Origin: Brevibacterium paucivorans
GTDB lineage: Bacteria > Actinomycetota > Actinomycetes > Actinomycetales > Brevibacteriaceae
Assembly: GCF_016907735.1 (NCBI RefSeq)
Contig: NZ_JAFBCP010000001.1
Location: forward strand, 2,046,001-2,110,000
Length of the DNA: 64,000 bases
Reading direction: 5' to 3'
The notes beneath the pieces were generated by a model. That model had not been told where the DNA came from and searched no databases. It saw only the letters and a list, made by a program, of their open reading frames with translations. A program made the position numbers and the translations under genes. Of the stretch, positions 35,697 to 44,500 are shown piece by piece. The stretch's first letter is position 1; each line of letters begins with the position of its first letter.

Positions 35697-36098
35697 ATGG
35701 CGCTGTCGGAACACGAACAGCAACTTCTTGACCAGCTGGAAAAGCAGTTGCGCAATGAAGATCCGCGATTTGCGCAAAACATTTCACAAACCCACAGCCC
35801 TGCAGGTATCGCACTTTCTCCTAAGCACCTGGTTACTGGCACGCTCGTGCTGGTCGTTGGTTTAGCTATCGCGCTCGGCTCGGTGTTCTTCTTGACATCG
35901 CCTCTGTCCATCGTGGGTGGAGTGCTCGGGTTCTTCCTCATGGTGGGAGGCGCCTACTACGGTTTCGCAGCAGCGTCTGCATCAAAGCCCGCGGGATCCG
36001 GTTCTAAAGCTCAGAGCTCGGCAAACAAGCCAAACAAGAACAGTGGTTTCATGAACCGTGTCGAAGAACGCTGGGACAAGCGTCGCGGTTCGCTCTAG
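35697..36098 (+). CDS. DUF3040 membrane protein
   Basis: 133 residues. The start MALSEHEQQLLDQLEKQLRNEDPRF is the signature of the actinobacterial DUF3040 family; two membrane helices follow (about 46-66 and 70-90) and a basic C-terminal tail. The function is unknown; the gene is usually found near mraZ and the moxR genes, as here. ATG 35697 is six bases after TGGGGGA; GTG 35694 is an alternative. It is convergent with the transglutaminase gene. Confidence 0.85.
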   Translation: MALSEHEQQLLDQLEKQLRNEDPRFAQNISQTHSPAGIALSPKHLVTGTLVLVVGLAIALGSVFFLTSPLSIVGGVLGFFLMVGGAYYGFAAASASKPAGSGSKAQSSANKPNKNSGFMNRVEERWDKRRGSL

Positions 36099-36116
36099 CC
36101 CTATTTTTCTTCAGCC

Positions 36117-38246
36117 TTATTTTTTCTTCCACAGACTCCGGGGCCACAGGGTGGCTTTCACGCGCCCAAACGCTGAACCAGCCCGGTCTTTCTTCACGTC
36201 TTTGACCAGCCCACGAGCGTCGATATCGAGGGACTCCGAGCCCGTTCCCGCGTAGTGCTCACGCTCCAAGGTGCCGACCAGTTTCGCAATGTCGTCCGCG
36301 TGGTCGGGGTACTGCTCCGACAGATCGCGGCCGCGCTTGGCAAGCGTATCCGACGCCGGGGCAGCGTAACCGCAATCCACCTCGGTCGCCCGGATTTCTT
36401 CCCACACCAGGTTGGCGTTCAACGGGGTGCGCAGTCGCCGGCTGCGGGCCCGCGCACGCAACAACAGCGGTAGCAAGGCCAGGATGACCAGCGCAAACAC
36501 GGCCGCTCCCACAATGAACGGAACCGCCGAGGTCGTCTCCGACTCCTCTTCCTGAGCTGGCTCTTCCTCTGGGGTAGGCGTGGGTTCGGCGGCTTCTTCC
36601 TCTGGCGCCGGCTCCTCTGAGGGCTCCTGGGTAGGTTCTTCCGGTTCCTCAGGGGCCTCGCCGCCTTCGACCGACCACGGTGGTGGGGGACCGGCAGGGC
36701 CACCTGGGGTGGGTTCGAACCGCACCCAACCGGCGCCTTCGAAGTACAGTTCGGGCCACGCGTGAGACCGCTGCATAGTCACGTCATATCCGCCCGCGTC
36801 GTTGGGCTCACCAGCAGTGAACCCAACCCCAATGCGCGCCGGAATACCTTCCATGCGCGCCATCGTGGCCATTGCGGCCGAGAATTGAACACAGTATCCA
36901 CGACGGTCTTTGAGGAACTGCGACAGCACACTTCCCGACGCCTCATTGGGAGCATCGAGCGAGTACTCAAAGTCGCGGAAGTGCGCCTGCAACTTCGCGG
37001 CTTTGTCCCAGTCGGTTTTGGCGTCTTTGGTGATTGCGTCGGCTTCTTCTTTAATGTCGCTAGGCAGATCGTTTGGCAGCTTCAGATACTGCTCGAACGC
37101 GCCCTCATTCACAGGAGGAGCCTTCTTCAACTGTTCAGCCGTGGGTTCAACCGACCGGTATGTGAGCGAGTAGTTCAGCCCTTCAACTCCCACGTTGTTG
37201 CCCACGATCGTGAGGGTGTCACGGTCATAGACCCACCGGTCGCCCAGGCCCGAGGTCTCAAGCGGGGCGTACTGAGCCGGCAAGTGATTGCCACCCAGCC
37301 CTTTGATCGTAAAGGTGCTGGTGTAGGAGTTGGCTTCAATGTCTGGCCCGAGGTCGCCCACCGGTAGTCCTGCGTCAGGCGAGGCACCGCGTTTAAAAGA
37401 GAAGGCGGCTGGTGCCCACTTCTTGCCGTCGAATTCGGACACGGACGTGAGTCGTACGGGTGGTTCCAGCGGGTCAGTTGATTCGTATGAGAAGACGACG
37501 TCGTCACTCTTGTTGGTCAGATTCGCCCGCAGGTCAAGGAACGGGTTGATGACTTTGACATCCTGGTCTTCTCCCGCCGGCTTGTTCGCTTGAGGAACGA
37601 TGGGAGGCATGAGGAGAGGTAGGCCGATCCCCAAGATGAGCGCAAGGGCTCCAGCGGTGACAGCCCACAAGAAACCTCGCGACGCTCCTGTGTGCGCGGT
37701 GAGCAAAAGCAAAATGAAGGCAACGGCAACGGAACATGTGTGCCACCACTGGATTGACGAGGCTGCAATGAATACGGGAATGAGCCACGTGGCAAGAACC
37801 AGAGCGCCTGCGATGTGGGTTAAGTGCAGGTCATGGACCAGGCTGTCGACCAACATGGTCAAGAGCGCAAAAGATACTGTGGCGAGAACGGTGAGGCCGG
37901 CCGTTGACGGGGCCGGGGCGGGAGCCGCATACACGTCTCGGAAACCTTGTGCGATCGACCCCGCGAGCTCAGAAAAGCTACTTCCTGTGGGGATCACACC
38001 AGCGACAGTGGTTTCAGGCAGTGTAACTGCGATGACCGCAAAGAACCCCACCACGAACTGCACGATCACGGTAAGGCCCGTGTTACGCGCGGTTTCAGAC
38101 AAACGCGACAGCCACCCTGTGGCCACCGTGAGGAAGACCACCGCAACGGTGGGTACGAACCAGTTCCAGTCGCTAAAGACGGCCGAGGTCGCCACAACTG
38201 ACAGAACCATGGCGACAAATACTGTGAGAGTCGAGATTATGCGCAT
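36117..38246 (-). CDS. Transglutaminase-like membrane protein (TgpA type)
   Basis: 709 residues. Six or so N-terminal membrane helices are followed by an extracellular transglutaminase-like domain with the catalytic cysteine in RRGYCVQFSAAMATMAR and histidine in SHAWPELYF. A long E/P-rich linker and a last membrane helix (VPFIVGAAVFALVILALLPLLL) precede a basic cytoplasmic tail. The activity is probably protease or amide-transfer on wall-linked proteins or peptides, but the substrate is unknown. ATG 38246 overlaps the DUF58 gene by ten bases. It is the third gene of the moxR operon. Confidence 0.88.
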   Translation of the reverse strand: MRIISTLTVFVAMVLSVVATSAVFSDWNWFVPTVAVVFLTVATGWLSRLSETARNTGLTVIVQFVVGFFAVIAVTLPETTVAGVIPTGSSFSELAGSIAQGFRDVYAAPAPAPSTAGLTVLATVSFALLTMLVDSLVHDLHLTHIAGALVLATWLIPVFIAASSIQWWHTCSVAVAFILLLLTAHTGASRGFLWAVTAGALALILGIGLPLLMPPIVPQANKPAGEDQDVKVINPFLDLRANLTNKSDDVVFSYESTDPLEPPVRLTSVSEFDGKKWAPAAFSFKRGASPDAGLPVGDLGPDIEANSYTSTFTIKGLGGNHLPAQYAPLETSGLGDRWVYDRDTLTIVGNNVGVEGLNYSLTYRSVEPTAEQLKKAPPVNEGAFEQYLKLPNDLPSDIKEEADAITKDAKTDWDKAAKLQAHFRDFEYSLDAPNEASGSVLSQFLKDRRGYCVQFSAAMATMARMEGIPARIGVGFTAGEPNDAGGYDVTMQRSHAWPELYFEGAGWVRFEPTPGGPAGPPPPWSVEGGEAPEEPEEPTQEPSEEPAPEEEAAEPTPTPEEEPAQEEESETTSAVPFIVGAAVFALVILALLPLLLRARARSRRLRTPLNANLVWEEIRATEVDCGYAAPASDTLAKRGRDLSEQYPDHADDIAKLVGTLEREHYAGTGSESLDIDARGLVKDVKKDRAGSAFGRVKATLWPRSLWKKK

Positions 38247-39379
38247 GACACACCTCGCAGGCTCCACTGAGAAGGAAGGTTCACATCTCCACCGAACATG
38301 CCTGTGAAGTTCATATCGTCAATGGTTTCGCTATCGATGTCCGAGGCGTACCAGCGATGCGTGCGGACGCGCTGGCCACCGGTGATCCGGGGGACGTGAT
38401 CGGGATCAGGTGCGCAGACAACAAGTTCTGACAATGCGCGCATTTCCCGAGCAGAAGGCATGCGTGCGGGTGCAGCATGTGCCCGGGCTGCCAAAACATC
38501 GACCGACAAATTGCGTTCTCTGGGTTCAGCTTGAACCGAATGTTCGCCCATGACGACACGGACCGAAAAACCGGACTGCGTGAGAGCGTGAACAGCGCTC
38601 ATGGCCGCAGCCACCAGCAAGTCGAATTCGACGGGGTGTGAAATGCCTTCACCGTGAACGATCACAGCCGCTACCGGGTTGTCTTCATCGGCTTCTTGCC
38701 TGACAACCAGCTGACCGGTGCGCGCCACAGTCTTCCAGTGTATGTGTCGCAAATCGTCGCCTGGCGCGTATTCGCGTGTATAGAAATCGCGGGTGGAGGT
38801 TCCACGCGACAAACGTTCTGTTTCCGCAAGCGGGTTTGGTCGCCCACTCAAACCTGGGCTAGCCAACTGAACTCGCGGGGGAGCGACCGCAATCTTGAGA
38901 CCCTGGGACACTTTCTTCTTAAACATCGTCAGCCTAAACGGGCCATTCACCGCCACCGTGACAGCTGAAATCCCTCGGAGACCTCGGGCCGATGGAGTGA
39001 ACGTCGCATCCACCTCGACGGTCCCGCCGCCCGCGACCGAAGGAACCTGCACCCCCTGGGGGAAGCCGAACCCGTTTTCCGGCTCAACCTCCAGGTAGAA
39101 CGACCCGCTACGAAACGGAAGCGCGTTCGTCACACTGACACGTACATCGGTGTCTGTGCCCACGTACGTGAGGGGGTATCCGCTCACATGGGGCGCAAAC
39201 GCCCGGAGCTTTACCTTCATGCGGGTGCTGGTCACGAGGGCGAAGATGAGTGAAAAAACCGTGAGGAAGACCAGCAAAATGCCCACTGGTAGCAGTGCCG
39301 GAAGCTGAAAACGGTACGCGGCAATGCACAGGCTCACGCCTGCAATCAAGAAAACAATGCCAGAGGTGGTAACGCGCAT
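38237..39379 (-). CDS. DUF58 domain protein
   Basis: 380 residues. Two N-terminal membrane helices (about 5-45) precede a beta-rich domain and the DUF58 signature (GDDLRHIHWKTVARTGQLVVRQ), the core of a von Willebrand A-like fold without obvious metal site. MoxR-DUF58-TgpA triplets are thought to act as chaperone and membrane-effector systems in envelope stress. ATG 39379 overlaps the moxR stop (TAATG). Confidence 0.88.
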   Translation of the reverse strand: MRVTTSGIVFLIAGVSLCIAAYRFQLPALLPVGILLVFLTVFSLIFALVTSTRMKVKLRAFAPHVSGYPLTYVGTDTDVRVSVTNALPFRSGSFYLEVEPENGFGFPQGVQVPSVAGGGTVEVDATFTPSARGLRGISAVTVAVNGPFRLTMFKKKVSQGLKIAVAPPRVQLASPGLSGRPNPLAETERLSRGTSTRDFYTREYAPGDDLRHIHWKTVARTGQLVVRQEADEDNPVAAVIVHGEGISHPVEFDLLVAAAMSAVHALTQSGFSVRVVMGEHSVQAEPRERNLSVDVLAARAHAAPARMPSAREMRALSELVVCAPDPDHVPRITGGQRVRTHRWYASDIDSETIDDMNFTGMFGGDVNLPSQWSLRGVSCA

Positions 39380-40329
39380 TAGGAAACCGGGGTTGCGGCC
39401 ACCACGTCACGGATCAGCTGGGAGGTGTGTTCTGGGTGGTCGCTTTCAACAGCGATAATGCGGTGGGCCAAAACCTCCTGAGCCAAGTCCTGTACATCGT
39501 CAGGAGTGACGTAGTTGCGTCCATTGAGGACCGCGTGAGCCTGGGCTGCGCGCAAGAGGAGGACGCCACCACGTGGGGAAACACCCACGGAAATTGCGTC
39601 GTGAGAACGTGTCGCCGTCAACAAGCGAACCATGTAGTTACGTAGCTCGGCTGTGGCGGTGACATTTGTGACGGCCACACGGGCACGTTCGATCTCTTCC
39701 AATGTTGTAACGGGGCTCAGTTCGTCTAACGGGTCGCGCCCGGTGTTGTGCGCCAACATTTGGGCTTCCGACTCAACCGACGGATAGCCCACCGACGTGC
39801 GGATCATGAAACGGTCGCGCTGAGCCTCCGGAAGACTGTACGTGCCTTCCATATCAATGGGGTTCTGAGTTGCCACCACAATGAACGGCTGTGGCATGAG
39901 ATACGTGGTCCCGTCGACACTGGCCTGACCTTCGGCCATGCACTCCAGCATCGCTGACTGGGTCTTGGGGGAAGCGCGGTTAATTTCGTCGGCAATCACG
40001 ACATTGGAAAAAACAGGTCCCGCACGGAACTCAAAATGGCGAGTTTCCTGATTAAACAGGTTCACACCCACAACGTCCGTGGGCAGAAGGTCAGGTGTGA
40101 ACTGGATACGACGGACTGAACCGTCGACGACGCGACCCAGCGCTTTAGCGAGAAGGGTTTTACCTACGCCAGGGACGTCTTCGAGGAGAAGGTGTCCGCC
40201 TGCCAGAAGAGTAATCAAGCTCAGCTCAACAACACGATCTTTGCCATCGAGGACCGTGTTCATGGAGTTGCGGGCGCGCGCTGCGAGTTCAGCGATGGAT
40301 GCGATTTCTGCCTCTGTGGGTGTGCTCAT
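39379..40329 (-). CDS. MoxR family AAA+ ATPase
   Basis: 316 residues. Walker A is in DVPGVGKTLLAKAL, Walker B in VVIADEINRA, followed by sensor and MoxR-specific SLPEAQRDRF. These ATPases remodel or activate VWA/DUF58 partners. ATG 40329 is used: the open frame continues 141 codons upstream but only through the intergenic MraZ-box region. The three tandem boxes at 40362-40421 begin 33 bases before its start, so MraZ could control this operon directly. Confidence 0.92.
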   Translation of the reverse strand: MSTPTEAEIASIAELAARARNSMNTVLDGKDRVVELSLITLLAGGHLLLEDVPGVGKTLLAKALGRVVDGSVRRIQFTPDLLPTDVVGVNLFNQETRHFEFRAGPVFSNVVIADEINRASPKTQSAMLECMAEGQASVDGTTYLMPQPFIVVATQNPIDMEGTYSLPEAQRDRFMIRTSVGYPSVESEAQMLAHNTGRDPLDELSPVTTLEEIERARVAVTNVTATAELRNYMVRLLTATRSHDAISVGVSPRGGVLLLRAAQAHAVLNGRNYVTPDDVQDLAQEVLAHRIIAVESDHPEHTSQLIRDVVAATPVS

Positions 40330-40361
40330 TTCTCCATTTTGGCCTATTGCGCAAGTCATCT

Positions 40362-40421
40362 CCACTTCACTCCACACAGCCACCCCACTTTGCCCCACTG
40401 AACACCTCCACTTTCCTCCCC
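40362..40421 (-). promoter_or_regulatory. Three tandem MraZ-box-like repeats in front of moxR
   Basis: On the plus strand CCACTTCACTCCAC (40362-40375), CCACTTTGCCCCAC (40385-40398) and CCACTTTCCTCCCC (40408-40421) repeat every 23 bases. Within each, the two CCAC-like halves are ten bases apart (CCCC in the third). Read on the minus strand they are GTGG-N6-GTGG with AAAGTGG, matching the type of repeat MraZ proteins bind. Confidence 0.7.
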
Positions 40422-40499
40422 TCGGTGTGTAAACGCCGAAGATCCGGGCGAAAAACATGGCTTTGACCCCTGAAAACGACACAACGCTGAAAATTTCTC

Positions 40500-40513
40500 C
40501 CACTTTCCTCCAC
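40500..40513 (-). promoter_or_regulatory. Single MraZ-box-like repeat, reverse orientation
   Basis: CCACTTTCCTCCAC on the plus strand, minus-strand reading GTGGAGGAAAGTGG. It starts 92 bases (four times 23) from the third tandem copy at 40408. Confidence 0.65.
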
Positions 40514-40572
40514 CTATTTGACCTGCAGTTATATATGTTATCAGGGAGTAGAAGGCCGAAAAAGTGTATTTG

Positions 40573-40596
40573 GTGGGGGAAAGTGGAGTACAGTGG
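40573..40596 (+). promoter_or_regulatory. Triple GTGG MraZ operator before mraZ
   Basis: GTGG occurs at 40573, 40583 and 40593, exactly ten bases apart, in GTGGGGGAAAGTGG followed by AGTACAGTGG. This spacing and the position 43-66 bases before the mraZ ATG match the autoregulatory operator of MraZ in other bacteria. Confidence 0.8.
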
Positions 40597-40638
40597 TCTT
40601 TGTCGGAGCTCGTGGAGTTTCGAAAGGGGTGAGATGAC

Positions 40639-41070
40639 ATGTTCTTGGGCACGCATATGCAGCGGCTCGACGACAAAGGTCGCCTCATCCTGCCCGCAAA
40701 GTTCCGGGAGGAACTGGCCGGTGGACTCGTTGTAACTCGCGGTCAAGAACACTGCCTCACCCTGTTTTCAGCCCGAGAGTTCGAAACGGTTCACGAAAAA
40801 CTGCGGACCGCCCCCATGACCAGTAAGGACGCTCGCGACTACCTGCGTGTGTTCCTCTCTGGAGCTTCGGCAGAACAACCCGACAAACAAGGACGCATCA
40901 CAATCCCGCAGATTCTTCGCAAATATGCGGGACTCGAGCGCGAGCTCGCGGTGATCGGCCTGGGAAATCGCGTTGAAATCTGGGATGCCCACACATGGGA
41001 GTCCTACTTGAACGAAACCGAACAAGGATTCGCGGATCGTACCGACGAGGTCATCCAGGGAGTCTTCTGA
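40639..41070 (+). CDS. mraZ: Transcriptional regulator MraZ
   Basis: 143 residues. Two tandem SpoVT/AbrB-like halves each show the DxxGR signature: [14 protein letters not shown] (about 11-24) and [15 protein letters not shown] (about 83-97). MraZ forms a ring-shaped oligomer and binds the repeats in front of the dcw cluster, generally repressing it. ATG 40639 follows AAAGGGG. It opens the cluster and is separated from rsmH by 154 bases containing a 33-base direct repeat. Confidence 0.95.
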   Translation: MFLGTHMQRLDDKGRLILPAKFREELAGGLVVTRGQEHCLTLFSAREFETVHEKLRTAPMTSKDARDYLRVFLSGASAEQPDKQGRITIPQILRKYAGLERELAVIGLGNRVEIWDAHTWESYLNETEQGFADRTDEVIQGVF

Positions 41071-41113
41071 TGTTGCTGGATTCCGATCTCTGTTCGTCCA
41101 CGTTGTTTTGGAG

Positions 41114-41158
41114 CACTTCCCCGGTTCCAAAGCCCTAGTCCTGACACACTTCCCCGGT
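41114..41158 (+). repeat. Two direct repeats in the mraZ-rsmH gap
   Basis: CACTTCCCCGGT occurs at 41114-41125 and 41147-41158, a period of 33 bases, inside the 154-base untranslated gap. The surrounding bases are also partly alike (TCCAAAGCCCT and GCCAGGGCC). They do not match the GTGG boxes upstream. Confidence 0.55.
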
Positions 41159-41224
41159 GCCAGGGCCGTGGACGAACGGAGTTCAGTTTTCAGCAGCACT
41201 ACAACAGCCAGGAAGGAGGAGACC

Positions 41225-42196
41225 ATGACATATCCACACATTCCCGTTCTGCTCGACATGTGCGTCGAACTGCTGGGACGAGGAGTCGAAGAAGCACGGG
41301 CCCGCGACATTGCGCCCGTCATTATCGACTTCACTTTAGGCATGGGCGGTCACTCCGAAGGCATCCTGCGTGCATATGACGATGTCCACGTCATCGGAAT
41401 TGACCGTGATCCCGCGGCGATCGACATCGCATCGTCGCGGCTCGCCCCGTTTGGTTCCCGCTTTGAGGCTGTGTGTACCTCGGACGACGACATTGCCCAG
41501 GTTCTCGACCAACGCGGAAACCCGCCGATCTCCGGAGTCCTTTTCGACCTCGGCGTCTCCTCTTTACAACTCGACGATGACGCACGCGGTTTCAGCTACT
41601 CCCGCGACACCCCGCTGGACATGCGTATGAACCCCGAAGAGGGAATCAGTGCCGCCCACGTGCTGGCGACGTACTCAGAAGAGGATCTCGCTCGCATCAT
41701 CTCCACGTACGGAGAAGAACGGTACGCGCGCAAAATCGCTCGCGCGATCGTCGCCGACCGGGAACACACACCATGGACGACCACTCAGCAGCTCGCAGAC
41801 CTCATTGGGCGGGTAGTCCCCGACCCAAAGTACCAACGGAAGCGGTCTCACCCAGCTAAACGCACGTTCCAAGCCCTGCGCATCGAAGTCAATGACGAAC
41901 TTGGCAACATCACGCGCGCTCTACCTGTGGCGCTCTCTGCGCTCCACCTCGGGGGAGTGGCCGTTGTGGAGTCCTACCAGTCTGGCGAAGACACCATTGT
42001 CAAACGCATTTTCCGCCAAGGGACGACCGTGCAAGCGCCCCCCGACCTTCCAGTTGTGCCTGACCACCTCAAACCGTGGCTAGAAGAAATTGTCCGAGGC
42101 GCCTACAAAGCGCCACAAGAAGAAATTGACCAGAATCCCCGCGCAGCCTCTGTGCGGCTGAGAGCCGTGAGAAAAATTGGAGTTGATCCCGCGTGA
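41225..42196 (+). CDS. rsmH: 16S rRNA (cytosine1402-N4)-methyltransferase
   Basis: 323 residues. The start HIPVLLDMCVELL and the SAM-binding DFTLGMGGHSEGIL (about 35-48), then GIDRDP and the FDLGVSSLQLDDDARGFSY motif define RsmH (MraW). It methylates C1402 of 16S rRNA. ATG 41225 follows a strong AAGGAGGAG; the open frame reaches 41108 but that part is not conserved sequence and holds the repeat. The stop overlaps ftsL (GTGA). Confidence 0.95.
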   Translation: MTYPHIPVLLDMCVELLGRGVEEARARDIAPVIIDFTLGMGGHSEGILRAYDDVHVIGIDRDPAAIDIASSRLAPFGSRFEAVCTSDDDIAQVLDQRGNPPISGVLFDLGVSSLQLDDDARGFSYSRDTPLDMRMNPEEGISAAHVLATYSEEDLARIISTYGEERYARKIARAIVADREHTPWTTTQQLADLIGRVVPDPKYQRKRSHPAKRTFQALRIEVNDELGNITRALPVALSALHLGGVAVVESYQSGEDTIVKRIFRQGTTVQAPPDLPVVPDHLKPWLEEIVRGAYKAPQEEIDQNPRAASVRLRAVRKIGVDPA

Positions 42197-42702
42197 GCAC
42201 TGCACTAAAGCGCTCCGTACAGCGGAGCCCAGTCACTACCCAACGACCCCTCAAGCTCATCACCTCTCCGGTCCGACGATCACGGTCGTTCCCGTTTGTA
42301 TGCATGGGCATTCTGTTCATCGGCGTAGTAGCGGTGCTACTGGCCAACATCTTCGTGTCGAACACCACTTACCAGATCAACGAACTGAGCGAACGTAGCG
42401 AAGATCTCAAATCTCAGCGCGACCGACTTTCTGAAGACATCGCTTACCGGCAAAGCCCGCAGAACGTACACAAAGCAGCGCACGAGATGGGCTTGGTGCC
42501 CGCTGACAAGGTGTACTTCGTCACCACTGACGGCAAAGTCGTTGAAGCGAAGGAAGATCCTGGAAAGAAAGTGGGAACCGTGCCTGGTCCGCGTGCCGAT
42601 ACACGGGATGACGCCCGACCAAACTTACGATCGGATGAGAGGCTTCCCGCAGTCGGTGAAAGTGGAAAAGACCTCGAAGCACCCACGATCAGAACCCCGT
42701 AG
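42193..42702 (+). CDS. ftsL: Cell division protein FtsL
   Basis: 169 residues, type II membrane topology: a basic N-terminus, one helix (about 34-55) and a coiled coil starting ISELSERSEDLKSQRDRLSE-like (about 60-85), then a flexible C-terminus. FtsL scaffolds the divisome with FtsB and FtsQ and activates FtsWI. The sequence is poorly conserved, so position between rsmH and ftsI is the main support. GTG 42193 overlaps the rsmH stop. Confidence 0.85.
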   Translation: MSTALKRSVQRSPVTTQRPLKLITSPVRRSRSFPFVCMGILFIGVVAVLLANIFVSNTTYQINELSERSEDLKSQRDRLSEDIAYRQSPQNVHKAAHEMGLVPADKVYFVTTDGKVVEAKEDPGKKVGTVPGPRADTRDDARPNLRSDERLPAVGESGKDLEAPTIRTP

Positions 42703-42715
42703 AAAAGGATGAAAA

Positions 42716-44500
42716 ATGCCCGCGACGATTGCCAGCCGAAAGGTTGCTAATCCTAAGCGTCGCATGGCATTAGTCGTATTCGCGATTGCCGCTGTCCTTG
42801 TTCTTATCGTGGTCAAGCTCGTGTCGATTCAGGGCATGGACACCGCGAAACTGGCAGAGCAGGCGTTGGACTCCCGCCTCGTAAACAAAACATTGCCCGC
42901 CAAACGCGGCTCCATTCTTGCGGCTGATGGAACCGTTCTCGCAGATAACGCCAGGCGTTTCAAGCTGGTTGCCGACCCGGTCAATGTAGCGGCTTACAAG
43001 GACGAAAGCGGTCAGGTTGTTGGTGCGTGGGGCGCTGCAAACGAAATTGCGACCGTTCTCAACACCGACCCAGGACTTATCTACCCCAAACTCAAAGAAC
43101 AAGGGGATAAGCGGTGGAGCCCCATCGCTGACGGCCTCACGAGCGAAATTTGGGTAAAAATTCGCGAACTCAAAATCCCTGGTATCACCGTCGAAGAGTC
43201 CTCAGTTCGCACCTACCCAGCAGGTGAAGTGGCCGGAAACATTGTGGGATTCGTCGGATCTGACGGTGAAGCCCTCACCGGTGTAGAACGCCAGTACCGT
43301 CACCTCCTTACCGGTAAAGACGGAAAAGAGCAGTACGAACGCGGACTGTCCGGTGACCCCATTCCACTGGGAAGTAATTCGCAAGTTCCACCCGTGGACG
43401 GAACGGGTCTCCAGCTCACCATCGACACCAATATTCAGATGTATGCCCAAAACGCCATTGGCGAAGCCGTGAAAAAGCACAAGGCCGAATGGGGATCCGT
43501 GGTTATTCAAGAAGCAGGCACAGGACGTATCCTGGCCGCGGCCGAATCGCCCACTGTTGACCCCAACAACCCCGGTAAGAGCAAGGCCGAAGACCGCGGG
43601 TCACGCACCTTCACCTCCACCTTCGAACCTGGGTCCACAGCGAAACTCATTACTACCTCGGCGCTCATTGACGCTGGCAAAGCAACCGCGGATTCCCAAT
43701 ACGTGGTGCCGTACAAATGGAAAGCCCCCAACGGCGAAGTCTTCCGCGACTCCCACGACCACGCTGACCAAAACCTCACCTTGGCAGGAATCCTCATGGA
43801 CTCCTCCAACACGGGAACGCTGATCGCAGCCGAGGGGTTGAACAACCAAGAACGCTACGATTGGCTCAAGAAATTTGGGTTCGGCACGCCCCCGGAACTG
43901 GAGTTCCCCGGAACGAGCCGTGGCATTCTGCATCACCCCAAGTCGTGGGACGGACGTACCGAACATGCCGTCTTGTTCGGTCAAGGTGTCGCCGCGACCG
44001 CGCTACAGACCACGCAAGCCTTTTCCATCATTGCTGATGACGGAATGGCACACCCGCAACGCATCGTCAACGGAACCGTGGACCCCACCGGAAAAGTCAC
44101 GGAAATCCCCCTCAAAGACGGAACCCAAGTGGTCAAACCCCAGACCGCACAGTCCATGCGGGAAATTCTCGAGGCGGGAGTCGAGGAGGGGACCGGTAGC
44201 AACGCCAAAGTTCCTGGTTACCGAGTGGGTGGCAAGACCGGAACCGCTCAAGCGCCAGCCGAAAAAGGTGGCGGATATGACGGCTACACCGCGAGCTTTA
44301 TTGGAATCGCGCCCATCGACGACCCCAAGATCACCGTGTCGGTGACCCTGCAACGACCACGCAAAGGGTACTATGGCGCTGCGGTGGCCGCGCCAGTATT
44401 TTCCGATGTCACCGGCTACGCGCTCAAACAGATGCGTGTGCCTCCCTCCGGCCCTGTCCCTGAACTTCCAGCTAGAGAGTGGAAAAATGAAGATCGCTGA
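42716..44500 (+). CDS. ftsI: Septal peptidoglycan transpeptidase FtsI (PBP3)
   Basis: 594 residues. A membrane anchor (about 17-38) is followed by a non-catalytic PBP dimerisation domain (RGSILAADGTVLA) and the transpeptidase domain. The penicillin-binding motifs are S307-T-A-K310, S363-S-N365 and K507-T-G509. It cross-links septal peptidoglycan with FtsW. No C-terminal PASTA domain is present. ATG 42716 lies 13 bases after ftsL; its 3' end overlaps murE by 14 bases. Confidence 0.95.
   Translation: MPATIASRKVANPKRRMALVVFAIAAVLVLIVVKLVSIQGMDTAKLAEQALDSRLVNKTLPAKRGSILAADGTVLADNARRFKLVADPVNVAAYKDESGQVVGAWGAANEIATVLNTDPGLIYPKLKEQGDKRWSPIADGLTSEIWVKIRELKIPGITVEESSVRTYPAGEVAGNIVGFVGSDGEALTGVERQYRHLLTGKDGKEQYERGLSGDPIPLGSNSQVPPVDGTGLQLTIDTNIQMYAQNAIGEAVKKHKAEWGSVVIQEAGTGRILAAAESPTVDPNNPGKSKAEDRGSRTFTSTFEPGSTAKLITTSALIDAGKATADSQYVVPYKWKAPNGEVFRDSHDHADQNLTLAGILMDSSNTGTLIAAEGLNNQERYDWLKKFGFGTPPELEFPGTSRGILHHPKSWDGRTEHAVLFGQGVAATALQTTQAFSIIADDGMAHPQRIVNGTVDPTGKVTEIPLKDGTQVVKPQTAQSMREILEAGVEEGTGSNAKVPGYRVGGKTGTAQAPAEKGGGYDGYTASFIGIAPIDDPKITVSVTLQRPRKGYYGAAVAAPVFSDVTGYALKQMRVPPSGPVPELPAREWKNEDR

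Larger units (their letters stand above)
40330..40638 (+). other. 309-bp divergent regulatory region between moxR and mraZ
   Basis: No credible gene is contained. The stretch is AT-richer than its surroundings and holds four reverse-oriented and one forward-oriented copy of a 14-bp GTGG-AAAGTGG motif, a TTGACC at 40518-40523 and an AT-rich TATATATG stretch near 40532. It must contain the promoters for the dcw cluster (plus strand) and for the moxR operon (minus strand). Confidence 0.7.

Noticed and set aside
40397-40405. ACTGAACAC, same nine bases as the left arm before fabG
   Set aside because: Only one copy without a partner arm; a single 9-mer match is expected by chance in a window of this size.
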